A DNA stretch of 64,000 nucleotides from Streptomyces mangrovi (GTDB lineage: Bacteria > Actinomycetota > Actinomycetes > Streptomycetales > Streptomycetaceae), in the NCBI RefSeq assembly GCF_900114215.1, contig NZ_FOSG01000023.1, forward strand, positions 1 to 64,000. The letters run 5' to 3'. Below are positions 41,622-52,802 of this stretch, in pieces. The position numbers were made by a program, and so were the translations under genes. The stretch's first letter is position 1; each line of letters opens with the position of its first letter. The notes below the pieces were generated by a model. That model was not told the origin of the DNA, ran no database searches, and worked only from the letters and a program-made list of their open reading frames with translations.

Positions 41622-43175
41622 TCAGCGCCGCGCCCGCCGCCTGCCTCCCCGGCCCCGGGCGCGCCCCGGCCCGCCGGACGTCCCCTCGCGGTCGGCGACC
41701 GCCACCAGGGCCGCCAGCGCCGTGGTCACCGGGACCGAGGCGACCAGGCCGATCGAGCCGATCAGCGTCCGCACGATCTCCTGTGCCACCAGCTCGCTGG
41801 TGGCCACCTGGCCCATCCCGCTCTCCGCTATCGAGAACAGCAGCAGCAGCGGCAGCGCGGCCCCCGCGTACGCCAGCACCAGCGTGTTCACCACCGACGC
41901 GATGTGGTCGCGCCCGATGCGCATCGCCGCGCCGTAGAGCCTGCGCCACCCGGCCGACGGGTCGGCCTGCCGCAGTTCCCACACCGCCGAGGTCTGCGTC
42001 ACCGTCACATCGTCCAGCACGCCCAGCGAGCCGATCAGCACACCGGCCAGCAGCAGCCCGCGGATCTCGATGTCCGGGTAGAGGCCGTGCACCAGCCCGG
42101 TCTGGTCGTCGGTGTTGCCCGTCAGCGCGGCCCACCCGATGAACGCCGAGCCCAGCAGGCCGATCAGCAGCAGCGACACCAGGGTGCCCAGGACGGCGAC
42201 CGAGGTACGGGCGTTGACGCCGTGGCACAGGTACAGCGTGGCCAGCATGATCGCGCTGCCGCCCACCACCGCCACCAGCAGCGGGTTGGAACCCTGGAGG
42301 ATCGCGGGCAGGATGAACAGCGTCAGCACTCCGAAGCTGACCACCAGCCCGGCCAGCGCCAGTACCCCGCGCAGCCGCCCGACGACCACCACCGCCAGCG
42401 CGAAGACGCCCGCCAGCACCACCATGGGCACCCCGCGCGCCACGTCCACCACGCTGTACTGGAACTCGCGCGGCGCGTCGGGCGCGTACGCCACCACCAC
42501 GTCCTGACCGGTGCTCAGCCGGCGCGTGGCGTCCGGGGTGACGATCTCCGGGAAGGTGTGGCCCGCGTCCTTCCCCTCGGCGACCTCGACGGTCGCCCGC
42601 AGACAGGCACCCTCTTTGGAGTCCTTCGCGGAGCCCTCCGGGAGGACGCCCGAACCGCCCTCGCCCGGACCGCCGCTTCCGCCGCCCCGCGCGCCTCCGG
42701 CACCCCCGCCACCTCCGTCGGCGCCCCCCGGGCCGCCGGGCGACCGGGCGGCGCCCACCTCCGCGCAGTCGACCTCCTCGACCGCGGTGACCCGCGCACC
42801 GAGCGTCTGCCGGTCGAAGCCGACACCGCTGGATGAGCCCTCACCCTCGGGCGCACCGCCCGGCCACAGCACGACCAGCCCGGCGAACACCGCGACGGCG
42901 AACGGGATCAGCACCGCCGCGACCACCCTGCGCAGCCGCGCCGAGGCGGGGGCGGGCGACCCGTGGTGGTGACCGTGCGAGTGCCCGTGCGGCGCATGCC
43001 CGTGCCCGTGCGGCGCCTGCTCCCGACCGGGCCCCTGACCGGGCTGCCGACCGGGCCCCTGACCGGGCCCCTGAGCGGGTGAGGGGGGCCGGCCGGACCG
43101 GGGCGGCGGGGTGGAAGGCGGCACCGGCGGCACCGGCGGACGGGACGGCGGGGGAGGCGGGGAGGAGGAGTCCAC
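41622..43175 (-). CDS. YibE/F family membrane protein
   Basis: A 517-residue protein. The Pro/Gly-rich N-terminus has a His-rich stretch (HGHGHAPHGHSHGHHHG) that may bind metal. A signal/anchor helix follows (AAVLIPFAVAVFAGLVVLW), then an extracytoplasmic domain with a Gly-rich insertion. The YibE/F core carries VVGRLRGVLALAGLVVSFGV, LTLFILPAILQGSNPLLVAV and TSAVWELRQADPSAGWRRLY. Function of the family is not established; it is an integral membrane protein with about seven helices. GTG 43175 is the start and GGACTCC follows it directly. Confidence 0.86.
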   Translation of the reverse strand: MDSSSPPPPPSRPPVPPVPPSTPPPRSGRPPSPAQGPGQGPGRQPGQGPGREQAPHGHGHAPHGHSHGHHHGSPAPASARLRRVVAAVLIPFAVAVFAGLVVLWPGGAPEGEGSSSGVGFDRQTLGARVTAVEEVDCAEVGAARSPGGPGGADGGGGGAGGARGGGSGGPGEGGSGVLPEGSAKDSKEGACLRATVEVAEGKDAGHTFPEIVTPDATRRLSTGQDVVVAYAPDAPREFQYSVVDVARGVPMVVLAGVFALAVVVVGRLRGVLALAGLVVSFGVLTLFILPAILQGSNPLLVAVVGGSAIMLATLYLCHGVNARTSVAVLGTLVSLLLIGLLGSAFIGWAALTGNTDDQTGLVHGLYPDIEIRGLLLAGVLIGSLGVLDDVTVTQTSAVWELRQADPSAGWRRLYGAAMRIGRDHIASVVNTLVLAYAGAALPLLLLFSIAESGMGQVATSELVAQEIVRTLIGSIGLVASVPVTTALAALVAVADREGTSGGPGRARGRGGRRRARR

Positions 43176-43257
43176 GGCCCGATCATCGCAGGCGCGGCAG
43201 GGGGCGCCCTGGCGCGTGCCCGGTGTCAGCCGTTAGCGTGGAGGCGCTTTTGCACAT

Positions 43258-43368
43258 CGCGGGAGCTCCGAGCACGGGGCTGAGAGGACGCTGACCTCCG
43301 TGGACACCTCCACGGAGACGGCTGCGTCGACCGCCGAACCTGTTACCGGGTAATGCCGGCGTAGGGAG
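43258..43368 (+). ncRNA. TPP riboswitch upstream of thiC
   Basis: The THI-element is complete: GGGAGCTCCGAGCACGGGGC at 43261, the pyrimidine-sensing CTGAGA (43280-43285), a P3 arm with an extended perfect hairpin CTCCGTGGA / TCCACGGAG, then ACCTG and TAATGCCGGCGTAGGGAG. The 3' strand GGGAG is also the thiC ribosome-binding site. Binding of thiamine pyrophosphate should therefore mask translation initiation. Confidence 0.96.
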
Positions 43369-43377
43369 TTGGGTCTC

Positions 43378-45159
<1,782 letters not shown>

Positions 45160-45186
45160 CTCCGGCCGTCCGCAGCGGACCGTCCG

Positions 45187-45222
45187 CCGCCCCCGGCCCG
45201 TGGGATCACGGGCCGGGGGCGG
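45187..45222. terminator. Bidirectional terminator, thiC / TPR gene
   Basis: Perfect 16-bp stem CCGCCCCCGGCCCGTG / CACGGGCCGGGGGCGG with a GGAT loop. It overlaps the last codons of the convergent TPR gene. Confidence 0.9.
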
Positions 45223-45778
45223 CCCGGGTGTGTGCGCTCGGCGGCCCCGGTACGGCAGCCGTGCCGGAGCCGGGTCGGGCGCCGTCCCCGGTGGTCAGAG
45301 CGCGGGCGTAGTACGTCAGTGAGCGGCGGTACTCCGGCAGGTGGGGGACGAGGGCGGTGAGGGCGAGGGCCGCCGCCTCCCGCTCCCGTCCGGCGTCGGC
45401 GAGAGCCAGGGACAGGAACGCGGTGACCGCGTCGTCCAACTCGTCGGAGCGCAGTTCCCGTTCGGCCGTCAGCAGTGCGATGCTCTCCTCCGTCCGGCCC
45501 AGGTTGCGCAGGGTGCTGGCCAGTTGGATCACTGCGCGCCGACGCCGCCCGTCGGGCAGACCGGCCGCGAGGGCCCGGCGGTAGAGGGCGGCGGCCCCCT
45601 CCTCACGGCCGAGTGCGTCATGGGCGGAGGCCAGTTCGTACAGGGCGACGGCGTCGCCGGGCGGGAGCTCGGCGGCCAGCGATTCGACCCGCCGCAGGAA
45701 ATCGCCGGGTCCGTGGTCGTCGAAGGATGCCCACAGACTCTCGAGCCGCCGCTCCCACCGTGCTTCCTGGGCCGTCAT
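45206..45778 (-). CDS. Tetratricopeptide-repeat protein
   Basis: A 190-residue protein of helical hairpins: ESLAAELPPGDAVALYELAS, AHDALGREEGAAALYRRAL, RAVIQLASTLRNLGRTEESI and SLALADAGREREAAALALTA. These are TPR-like units that form a scaffold for protein binding. There is no enzymatic signature. ATG 45778 is the start. It reads towards thiC and shares the terminator region. Partner unknown. Confidence 0.87.
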   Translation of the reverse strand: MTAQEARWERRLESLWASFDDHGPGDFLRRVESLAAELPPGDAVALYELASAHDALGREEGAAALYRRALAAGLPDGRRRRAVIQLASTLRNLGRTEESIALLTAERELRSDELDDAVTAFLSLALADAGREREAAALALTALVPHLPEYRRSLTYYARALTTGDGARPGSGTAAVPGPPSAHTRAAPGP

Positions 45779-45845
45779 CGCCCCAGCATCCCAGAGTTCC
45801 GCCGCCGTTCCGGCCGCCGACAGAACTCGTCGGCGGCCGGGGAAT

Positions 45846-46793
45846 TCACCCGTTCGAGGAGTGGTCGGTCTGCCGGGCGAGCTTGCCGGTGACGTCCTCG
45901 GTCTTCTCGGCCGGGGGCGGGGAGACCTCGACCTCGGTGCCGAAGTCGCTGAACTCGACGGTGGTGCGGACCTTCGCCTCCTGCGCCTCCCGCGACGGCG
46001 GCTGGGACCGGGACCGGTCCTGGGAACCGGAGTTCGACCGTGCCGCCCCGCTGTCGAGGGAGATCTCGAACTGCTGGCGGCGGATGCGGTCCTGGTCGTC
46101 GAGCCACAGATGCATCGGCAGGGAGTCGCCGAGCTGCTGCCGCAGGCGCTCGGCCTCGGCCGTGTCCTCGCCCGCGAGTTCGTCCACGTCGACGTTCACG
46201 CGGTAGTGGGTGGTCTCCACACCGCCGACCTCCTCGGTGCCGACGCGGGTGGCGTCGTCGTCCAGGGCCCGGGTGTAGTCGAGGCCCCGGATGGGGTCGT
46301 TGACCCGGATGCCGCCCACGCTGCCGTTGCTTCCGGCGAGTTCCCGCAGGTCGACGCTGATCCACGGCTTGTCCACCCCGAGCTGCTCCCGCGCCTGGCC
46401 CGGCAGCCGCTGGTAGAGGGTCTCGTCCACCACCCGCTGCTCGATCCGCTCGCCGCTGCCCGCCTCGACGGTCAGATCGCTCGTGCCGTCGGACAGGTCC
46501 ACGGCGCCGTCGCCGGTGAGGGTCTGCTGCTGCCCGCCCATGGCGGCGCGCACCTTCAGTGTCATCTTCGCGGTCTCGGCCGCGACCGTCTTCTCGTGCG
46601 CGGTCCGTACGACCTCGGCGGCGGCCTCGTCGCCTTCCCCGCCCTCGGCGCCGGTCTCCCGTTCGGCCTCGGTGCCGGCCTTGGCCTCCGGTCCGGGATC
46701 CTGTTCGCCGCAGCCGCCGATCAGCGTCGTGCCGGCCAGCAGTCCGGCCGCCGCCACCACACCCGTCCTGGTCCTGCGTGACACGCGCGCCAT
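45846..46793 (-). CDS. Lipoprotein (LppX/LprAFG-like)
   Basis: A 315-residue lipoprotein. Signal MARVSRRTRTGVVAAAGLLA runs to a lipobox-like LIGGC with the lipidated Cys at residue 28. A Glu/Gly-rich spacer follows, then a beta-rich domain (MTLKVRAAMGGQQQTLTGDG, VDETLYQRLPGQAREQLG, TTHYRVNVDVDELAGED, MHLWLDDQDRIRRQQFEIS). This pattern fits lipid-binding lipoproteins of the LppX_LprAFG fold, though a role is not shown. A disordered charged insert precedes the final strands. Confidence 0.83.
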   Translation of the reverse strand: MARVSRRTRTGVVAAAGLLAGTTLIGGCGEQDPGPEAKAGTEAERETGAEGGEGDEAAAEVVRTAHEKTVAAETAKMTLKVRAAMGGQQQTLTGDGAVDLSDGTSDLTVEAGSGERIEQRVVDETLYQRLPGQAREQLGVDKPWISVDLRELAGSNGSVGGIRVNDPIRGLDYTRALDDDATRVGTEEVGGVETTHYRVNVDVDELAGEDTAEAERLRQQLGDSLPMHLWLDDQDRIRRQQFEISLDSGAARSNSGSQDRSRSQPPSREAQEAKVRTTVEFSDFGTEVEVSPPPAEKTEDVTGKLARQTDHSSNG

Positions 46794-46929
46794 CGCGTCT
46801 CCTCCGATTCCCTGAGGGGGCCGTCGTTCGATGCGGTACGCGTTTCCCGGGACGGTTGCGGCAATCTCTCCGAAACAATCGATTCAGGCCAATTGCCCTA
46901 CGGGGGGCGGAGTCTGCGAGATCGCGCGG

Positions 46930-46957
46930 AAGGGCCCGGGCGGATGTCCGGGCCCTT
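46930..46957. terminator. Hairpin downstream of the subtilisin gene
   Basis: AAGGGCCCGG / CCGGGCCCTT with an 8-nt loop, followed on the minus strand by C-rich DNA. Together with the repeat at 46963-47012 it probably ends the protease transcript. Confidence 0.65.
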
Positions 46958-46962
46958 CCGCC

Positions 46963-47012
46963 GCCGACGTGTTGCCGCCGACGTGTTGCCGCCGCGGTGG
47001 CAACACGTCGGC
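46963..47012. terminator. Terminator with a duplicated stem arm
   Basis: The 14-mer GCCGACGTGTTGCC occurs twice in tandem (46963-46976 and 46977-46990). Its complement GGCAACACGTCGGC is at 46999-47012. Either copy can form the same 14-bp hairpin with different loops, immediately downstream of the protease stop codon at 47024. Confidence 0.75.
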
Positions 47013-47023
47013 CGGAGGGTGTG

Positions 47024-48196
<1,173 letters not shown>

Positions 48197-48356
48197 GGGG
48201 GTGCACACCTTCCGGTGGTCGGCCGGCGCTGTGGGTGCGCGTCGGCACAGTGAGGGGGGACACCGCGTGACGCGGCGGCGGCCACCGGTTCCCGGCGCCG
48301 CGGCGCCACGTTAAGCCCGGTGGTCCGGTCCGGGGACCGGGCCGGAACCGGCGTGT

Positions 48357-48420
48357 CCGGACCCGGTCGGCTCCGGACCCGGTCGGCCCCGGGCACGGTC
48401 GGCCCCGGGCACGGATCCCG
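48357..48420. repeat. 16-bp tandem repeat, four units, upstream of the LuxR-type gene
   Basis: Units CCGGACCCGGTCGGCT, CCGGACCCGGTCGGCC, CCGGGCACGGTCGGCC and CCGGGCACGGATCCCG lie head to tail in the subtilisin/LuxR intergenic region. Copies 1-2 and 3-4 are more alike, suggesting a two-step duplication. Confidence 0.85.
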
Positions 48421-48469
48421 CACCGGATGCCCTGTGGAGGAGGCCGGTTCCACGGGCTACCTTTTTGAC

Positions 48470-49468
48470 ATGTCCGCTGACAACGGTGCATCCGAGACCG
48501 GGACCGAGGCCAGGCAGGTCTACACGGAGCTGGCCGGAATGCTCAGGGGCTCACGCGCGGCAGGGACCCCGCAGCCGGGGGAGATGTCCGACGAGGTCAG
48601 GAACTGGCTCGCCGAGCGCAGGCTTCTCGGTCCCGAGTGCCATGGGGTCAGCTCACCGGAGAGGGCACTGCGCGAGCTGTTGGGCGAGCAGCGCGCCTGG
48701 CTGCGGTCGGCGGTCGAGGCCATGGGCCGCAATCTCCGTGCTGTCGACGACGTCCTCGATCTTCTCCCGGAGTTCCGGGGGTCCGGGCACGAGAGCGTCG
48801 AGGTGGAGTTCATCGAGGACCGCGACCGGCTTCGCAGGCGGCTGGACGAGTTCGAGCCGGTGGGGCGCCGGGAGGTGCTGTGCATGCGGACCACCTTCCC
48901 CGGCCCCGAGGTGCTGGAGGTCAGCCTCGGCCACGATCGCCGGCTCCTGGCCCAGGGGACCGAGATGAGGATGCTGGCCACCGTCGGCGCGACGCGCGGG
49001 CCGGGGGTGGCCGCCTACCTCGATGCCCTGCGGGAGGCCGGCGCCCGGGTGCGCGTCGCCGCCGCCCTGCCCCTCTACCTCCACGTCGTGGACCGTACGG
49101 TCGCGCTGATGCCCGCCGGCGACGACCCCCTGGGCGGCGACGGCGACGTGCTGCTGCGCAGCTCGCGGATCGCCCTGTGCTTCGCGCAGGTCTTCGAGCA
49201 CGAGTGGGACGTGGCGCGCCCCTATCCCGGCGGCGCGGGCCGGACCGGACGCGCCGCGGGCCCCCGCCCGGCCGACGAGTACACCGAGCAGGAGCGCGAG
49301 ATCCTCGCCCTGCTCGCGACCGGCACCAAGGACGAGAGCATCGCTCGGCGGCTCGGCTGTTCCGAGCGGACGCTGCGAAGGATGATGACCCGGATCACCG
49401 AGAAGCTGGAGGTCGGGAGCCGGTTCGCGGCGGGGGCGCGCGCCGCGCGCCTGGGGCTGATCGACTGA
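48470..49468 (+). CDS. LuxR-type helix-turn-helix regulator with N-terminal helical sensor region
   Basis: A 332-residue protein. A long helical N-terminus (ERALRELLGEQRAWLRSAVE) is followed by a TrmB/phospholipase-D-like middle part (REVLCMRTTFPGPEVLEVSL) and a C-terminal LuxR HTH (EREILALLATGTKDESIARR, then LGCSERTLRRMMTRITEKLE). This plan is common for regulators beside secreted subtilisins in Streptomyces. ATG 48470 lacks a close ribosome-binding site (CTTTTTGAC precedes it); an in-frame GTG at 48434 is an alternative start. Target unknown; the divergent protease is the obvious candidate. Confidence 0.82.
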   Translation: MSADNGASETGTEARQVYTELAGMLRGSRAAGTPQPGEMSDEVRNWLAERRLLGPECHGVSSPERALRELLGEQRAWLRSAVEAMGRNLRAVDDVLDLLPEFRGSGHESVEVEFIEDRDRLRRRLDEFEPVGRREVLCMRTTFPGPEVLEVSLGHDRRLLAQGTEMRMLATVGATRGPGVAAYLDALREAGARVRVAAALPLYLHVVDRTVALMPAGDDPLGGDGDVLLRSSRIALCFAQVFEHEWDVARPYPGGAGRTGRAAGPRPADEYTEQEREILALLATGTKDESIARRLGCSERTLRRMMTRITEKLEVGSRFAAGARAARLGLID

Positions 49469-49472
49469 GCTC

Positions 49473-50285
49473 CTACGGCGCGGCGTGACCCTCTTCCGGC
49501 CGGTCGCCCGCCGTCCCGGCGGCCTCCGCGACCAGCGCCTCCAGCCGGTCCCCGTGGGCCCCGCGCCAGTAGACGTGGTCGCAGTCGCGGCAGCGGGCGA
49601 AGGTGTCGTAGGTGCGGCGGGTGCCGGGGCGGAGCAGATGCTCGACCTCGGCCTTCGGCACCTCGGCGAGGAGCCCGTTGCACGCCGTGCACCGCGTCCA
49701 CGGCGCCAGCGGCAGGTCGAACCGGTCCAGGACGTCGGCGAGCTGGTCGTCCGGGCGCGAGCCGCGCACGTAGGCGCCCATCCACAGCTGCCGCCGCATC
49801 AGCAGTCCGCGGTCCTGGGTCAGCAGGACGCGCCGCTCGGCGTTGGCCTGCTCGACCAGGGCGGGGTCGTCCATGTCGTTGTGGTAGGCGGTGTCGGCGC
49901 CCGCCACCAGCCGCAGCCGCCGGGCCAGCGTGCCCAGGTGGACGTCCAGCAGGAAGCGCGGCGGCCCGTGAGGGACCCGCTGCGGGCGTACGACGGGCTC
50001 GACGCGGACCGTCTGCCCCGCCTCGGGGCGGTAGGAGGGCTCCACCCGCCGCCCGTCCCCGCCGCTTCCGGCGGTGTCCTCCAGGACGAGCGCGCCCACC
50101 TCCGTCAGCGGGACGCCCGAGGACTGCACGACGTGGACGAGCGAGGATGCGCCGTCGTGGGGCACGGGGAGGAGTTCGGCGCCGCGGTGGCGCGAGGGCA
50201 GGAAGATCCGCAGTCCGGGGGAGACGCGGAGGAGGAGTTCGCGGGGCGGTGGGGTGCCGCCGGGGGGCTGTGGTCGGTCCGTCAC
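49473..50285 (-). CDS. Mut7-C RNase domain protein with ubiquitin-like N-terminus
   Basis: A 270-residue protein. The N-terminal ~100 residues look like a Ub-Mut7C ubiquitin-like module (LRIFLPSRHRGAELLPVPHD, then VVQSSGVPLTEVGALVLED). The C-terminal Mut7-C (PF01927-type PIN-like) domain has RFLLDVHLGTLARRLRLVAG and QDRGLLMRR. A zinc ribbon with C-x2-C pairs follows (RCTACNGLL and ARCRDCDHVYWRG). Known: Mut7-C domains are predicted RNases of the PIN superfamily. Target unknown. The stop lies 5 bp from the convergent LuxR stop. Confidence 0.88.
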   Translation of the reverse strand: MTDRPQPPGGTPPPRELLLRVSPGLRIFLPSRHRGAELLPVPHDGASSLVHVVQSSGVPLTEVGALVLEDTAGSGGDGRRVEPSYRPEAGQTVRVEPVVRPQRVPHGPPRFLLDVHLGTLARRLRLVAGADTAYHNDMDDPALVEQANAERRVLLTQDRGLLMRRQLWMGAYVRGSRPDDQLADVLDRFDLPLAPWTRCTACNGLLAEVPKAEVEHLLRPGTRRTYDTFARCRDCDHVYWRGAHGDRLEALVAEAAGTAGDRPEEGHAAP

Positions 50286-50326
50286 CCTCCCCAGGATGCC
50301 AGCGCGGGCGCGCCGGTCCCACCGCT

Positions 50327-51319
50327 TTACGGGCCCGCCCCGGCCCCTGGCTCCGGCCGTGGCTCAGTCGGGGGCCGGTCCGGGTACCGGTCGAGGGGGT
50401 GCTCGGGGCCCCCGGAGTCCGGGCCCCCGAAGCCGGGGCTGGTGAAGTCCGGGCTGGTGAAGCGGGCCCCGGCGCCCGTGTCGCGGGGCGTCTTCGCGGC
50501 CGGGCTGGAGAAGCCCGGATGGGTGTAGCCCAGCCTGGGATGGCGGCTCTCCGGCCGGGGCTTCCCCGCTTCGGGCTTCCCCGCTTCGGGCTTCCCCGCC
50601 CCCCGGACCCCGGAGGTTCCCGGGGGGCCTGCGGCCTCGGAGGCGGGCGCGGCCTCCGCGGCCGGCACGGCCAGCGCCTCGTGGAGGAAGGGCAGCACCC
50701 CGCGCTCCAGCAGCGCCGTGCGCCAGGCCGTGCGCGCCCGCGCCACCTCGTCGGCGAGTGCGCTCTGCCCGCTGGGGCCGCCCGCCCGGATCGCGCCGGC
50801 GCCGTGGCGCACCGCGGTGACCAGCAGTCCGACACACGCGGCCAGCAGCGAGACGGCGGTCAGGGCGGCGAAGGCCCAGCCCGCGTCGCGCATCTGCGCG
50901 GCGATGGACGGCTCGGGATCCATCACCCGCAGCAGATGGCCGGCCAGGAGGAAGATCAGCGCCGCGGTCCCGGCCAGTACGGGCGCCAGGACGGAGAGCG
51001 TGGCGAACAGCCCGGCGCCGCCCGGACCGGAACCGGAATCCCCGGGCGCGCCCGCGGCCGCCCGCGCCGACCCCTGCGAGGAGGGGGCGTGCCCGGGGAG
51101 GCGCAGCTCGTCGCGGAGCGCCACGAAGTGCTCGTACTCCGCCGCCGCGCAGGCCGCGATCGCCGCGGCCGCGCCGATCGCGGCGGTGCGCAGCTGCTCG
51201 GTGTTCAGCCGTCTTCCGGCGGCCGGTTCGGGGCGGTCGCGTACGGCGCGCAGGGCCTCGTCGAGGACGCGTTCGAACTCGGGGCGGTCCTCAGGACGCA
51301 GGTGCGGAGCGGTGTTCAT
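50327..51319 (-). CDS. Hypothetical membrane protein with proline/glycine-rich tail
   Basis: 330 residues from ATG 51319. An N-terminal helical region (RPEFERVLDEALRAVRDRPE) is followed by two or three hydrophobic segments (AAIGAAAAIAACAAAEYEHF, LFATLSVLAPVLAGTAALIF, AGWAFAALTAVSLLAACVGL). A disordered tail contains duplicated KPEAG and FTSP units. No domain is recognised. It lies upstream of the Mut7-C gene on the same strand. ATG 51325 is another possible start; GGGGG precedes both. Function unknown. Confidence 0.75.
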   Translation of the reverse strand: MNTAPHLRPEDRPEFERVLDEALRAVRDRPEPAAGRRLNTEQLRTAAIGAAAAIAACAAAEYEHFVALRDELRLPGHAPSSQGSARAAAGAPGDSGSGPGGAGLFATLSVLAPVLAGTAALIFLLAGHLLRVMDPEPSIAAQMRDAGWAFAALTAVSLLAACVGLLVTAVRHGAGAIRAGGPSGQSALADEVARARTAWRTALLERGVLPFLHEALAVPAAEAAPASEAAGPPGTSGVRGAGKPEAGKPEAGKPRPESRHPRLGYTHPGFSSPAAKTPRDTGAGARFTSPDFTSPGFGGPDSGGPEHPLDRYPDRPPTEPRPEPGAGAGP

Positions 51320-51526
51320 GTGCATCCCCCGGTGCTCCGTAGGGCCGTGGGGCCGGAAACGGAGGAGAGCTCGCTTGAGACAGGGACCCGATGGTAGAGC
51401 GGTTCCTTCCGGCGGTGACAGGGTGTTTCCGGAAAACACGCACCACTACCGGGTGGTGTTCACCCTCGGGGCGGTGTGTACGGGCGCGTACGGGGAGGAT
51501 CAAGCGGACACCGGGGGAGACAACGT

Positions 51527-52597
51527 TCAGGCCGGGAGGGGGAGCCGGGACACCAGTAGCTTTCCGGCCATGGTCACCCCGCCGTCCATGGCGACCGCGA
51601 GTGAGTCGGCGTAGACGTGCGGCCCGTGCACCTGGGGCGCGTCGTCCTCGCCGTCCTCGGAGCCGACCTCGCCCAGCAGGTAGGGGATCGGGCTGTGGCC
51701 GTGGACGACGCGCCGTCCGCCGTAGGTGTCCAGCAGTTCGCGGGCCGCCGTGGCGCCGGCGTCGTCGCGGAAGGCGAAGCGCTTGGTGAACTTGCGGAAC
51801 AGATCCCAGGTCTCGTCGGCGTCGTGGTGGGTGAGGGCCTCGGTGACGGCGTCGTTGACGTCGGTGATGGTGTCGCCGTACTCCAGGTAGGCGGTGGTGT
51901 CGGAGTGCACCAGCAGGTGGTCGTCGGCCAGGGCCATGGCGTCCAGCCGGGACATCCACTGGACGTGGTGCTCCTGGAGCCGCTCCATGTCGGAGCGCTG
52001 CCCGCCGTTGAGCAGCCAGGCCGCCTGGAAGGAGGCGGTGCCCGCGCCGGAGCCGACGGGGGTGTCGCCGAAGCGCTTGGCGCCGATCAGCAGCAGCTCG
52101 TGGTTGCCCATCAGCGCCTTGCAGTAGCCGCCGGCGGCGGCGGCCTCGGCGGAGAGCTGCATCACCAGGTCGATGACGCCGATGCCGTCCGGGCCGCGGT
52201 CGGTGAAGTCGCCCAGGAACCACAGCCGGGCGTTGCCCGCGATCCAGTGGTCCCCGGTGTCGATGAGCCCCTGGTTCAGCAGGGCCGTGCGCAGCTCGTC
52301 CAGATAGCCGTGGACGTCGCCGACGACGTACAGCGGTCCCTGCTCGCCGTCGGCGGCGGGGGAGGGGGTGTCGACCAGCGTGGGGGTGGGGGCGGCGGGA
52401 GCCGCGCCGATGACGGGCAGATCGCGCTGGGTGGGGGTGTACCCGTCCGGGCGCGGTTCGGCGTCGCCCATCGCGCCCGAGCCCGTCGCGCCCGAGCCCG
52501 TCGCACCCAGGCCCGTCGCGCCCCAACTCACCAGGCCCGAACCCGTCACGCCCGCGCCGTGCCACACGTCGGATCCCCGACCGGCCCCCTGAGTCAT
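51527..52597 (-). CDS. Metallophosphoesterase (calcineurin-like)
   Basis: A 356-residue phosphoesterase. The N-terminus is Gly/Ala/Ser/Thr-rich with GATGSG repeats. The catalytic core has the metal-binding motifs YVVGDVHGYLDELRTAL (DxH), FLGDFTDRGPDGIGVIDLV (GD), ALMGNHELLLIGAKRFGD (GNHE), LLVHSDTTAYLEYGD and RRVVHGHSPIPYLLGEVGSE (GHxP). It resembles the symmetric Ap4A-phosphatase/PrpA-type family; the substrate is unknown. ATG 52597 (MTQGAGR) has GGAGGGGCCG upstream. A LacI gene is 205 bp away on the same strand. Confidence 0.9.
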   Translation of the reverse strand: MTQGAGRGSDVWHGAGVTGSGLVSWGATGLGATGSGATGSGAMGDAEPRPDGYTPTQRDLPVIGAAPAAPTPTLVDTPSPAADGEQGPLYVVGDVHGYLDELRTALLNQGLIDTGDHWIAGNARLWFLGDFTDRGPDGIGVIDLVMQLSAEAAAAGGYCKALMGNHELLLIGAKRFGDTPVGSGAGTASFQAAWLLNGGQRSDMERLQEHHVQWMSRLDAMALADDHLLVHSDTTAYLEYGDTITDVNDAVTEALTHHDADETWDLFRKFTKRFAFRDDAGATAARELLDTYGGRRVVHGHSPIPYLLGEVGSEDGEDDAPQVHGPHVYADSLAVAMDGGVTMAGKLLVSRLPLPA

Positions 52598-52802
52598 CGG
52601 CCCCTCCACCATCGCGCGCGCCTGCACCTGCCGGACCTCTCTCCGCCTCCCGCGGGTCGCCCCGTGTCGAGAGCCGGTCCCGGTGTCGTGGGCCCATCAT
52701 AGGAACGCAGGTCGCGCCTTGTGACGCACCTGGGGACGGCAATTCGGACCGGGCCCGGACGGGAGTCGGTCAGCGGCCGGTTCGCCCCGGAATGAGCGGG
52801 TC

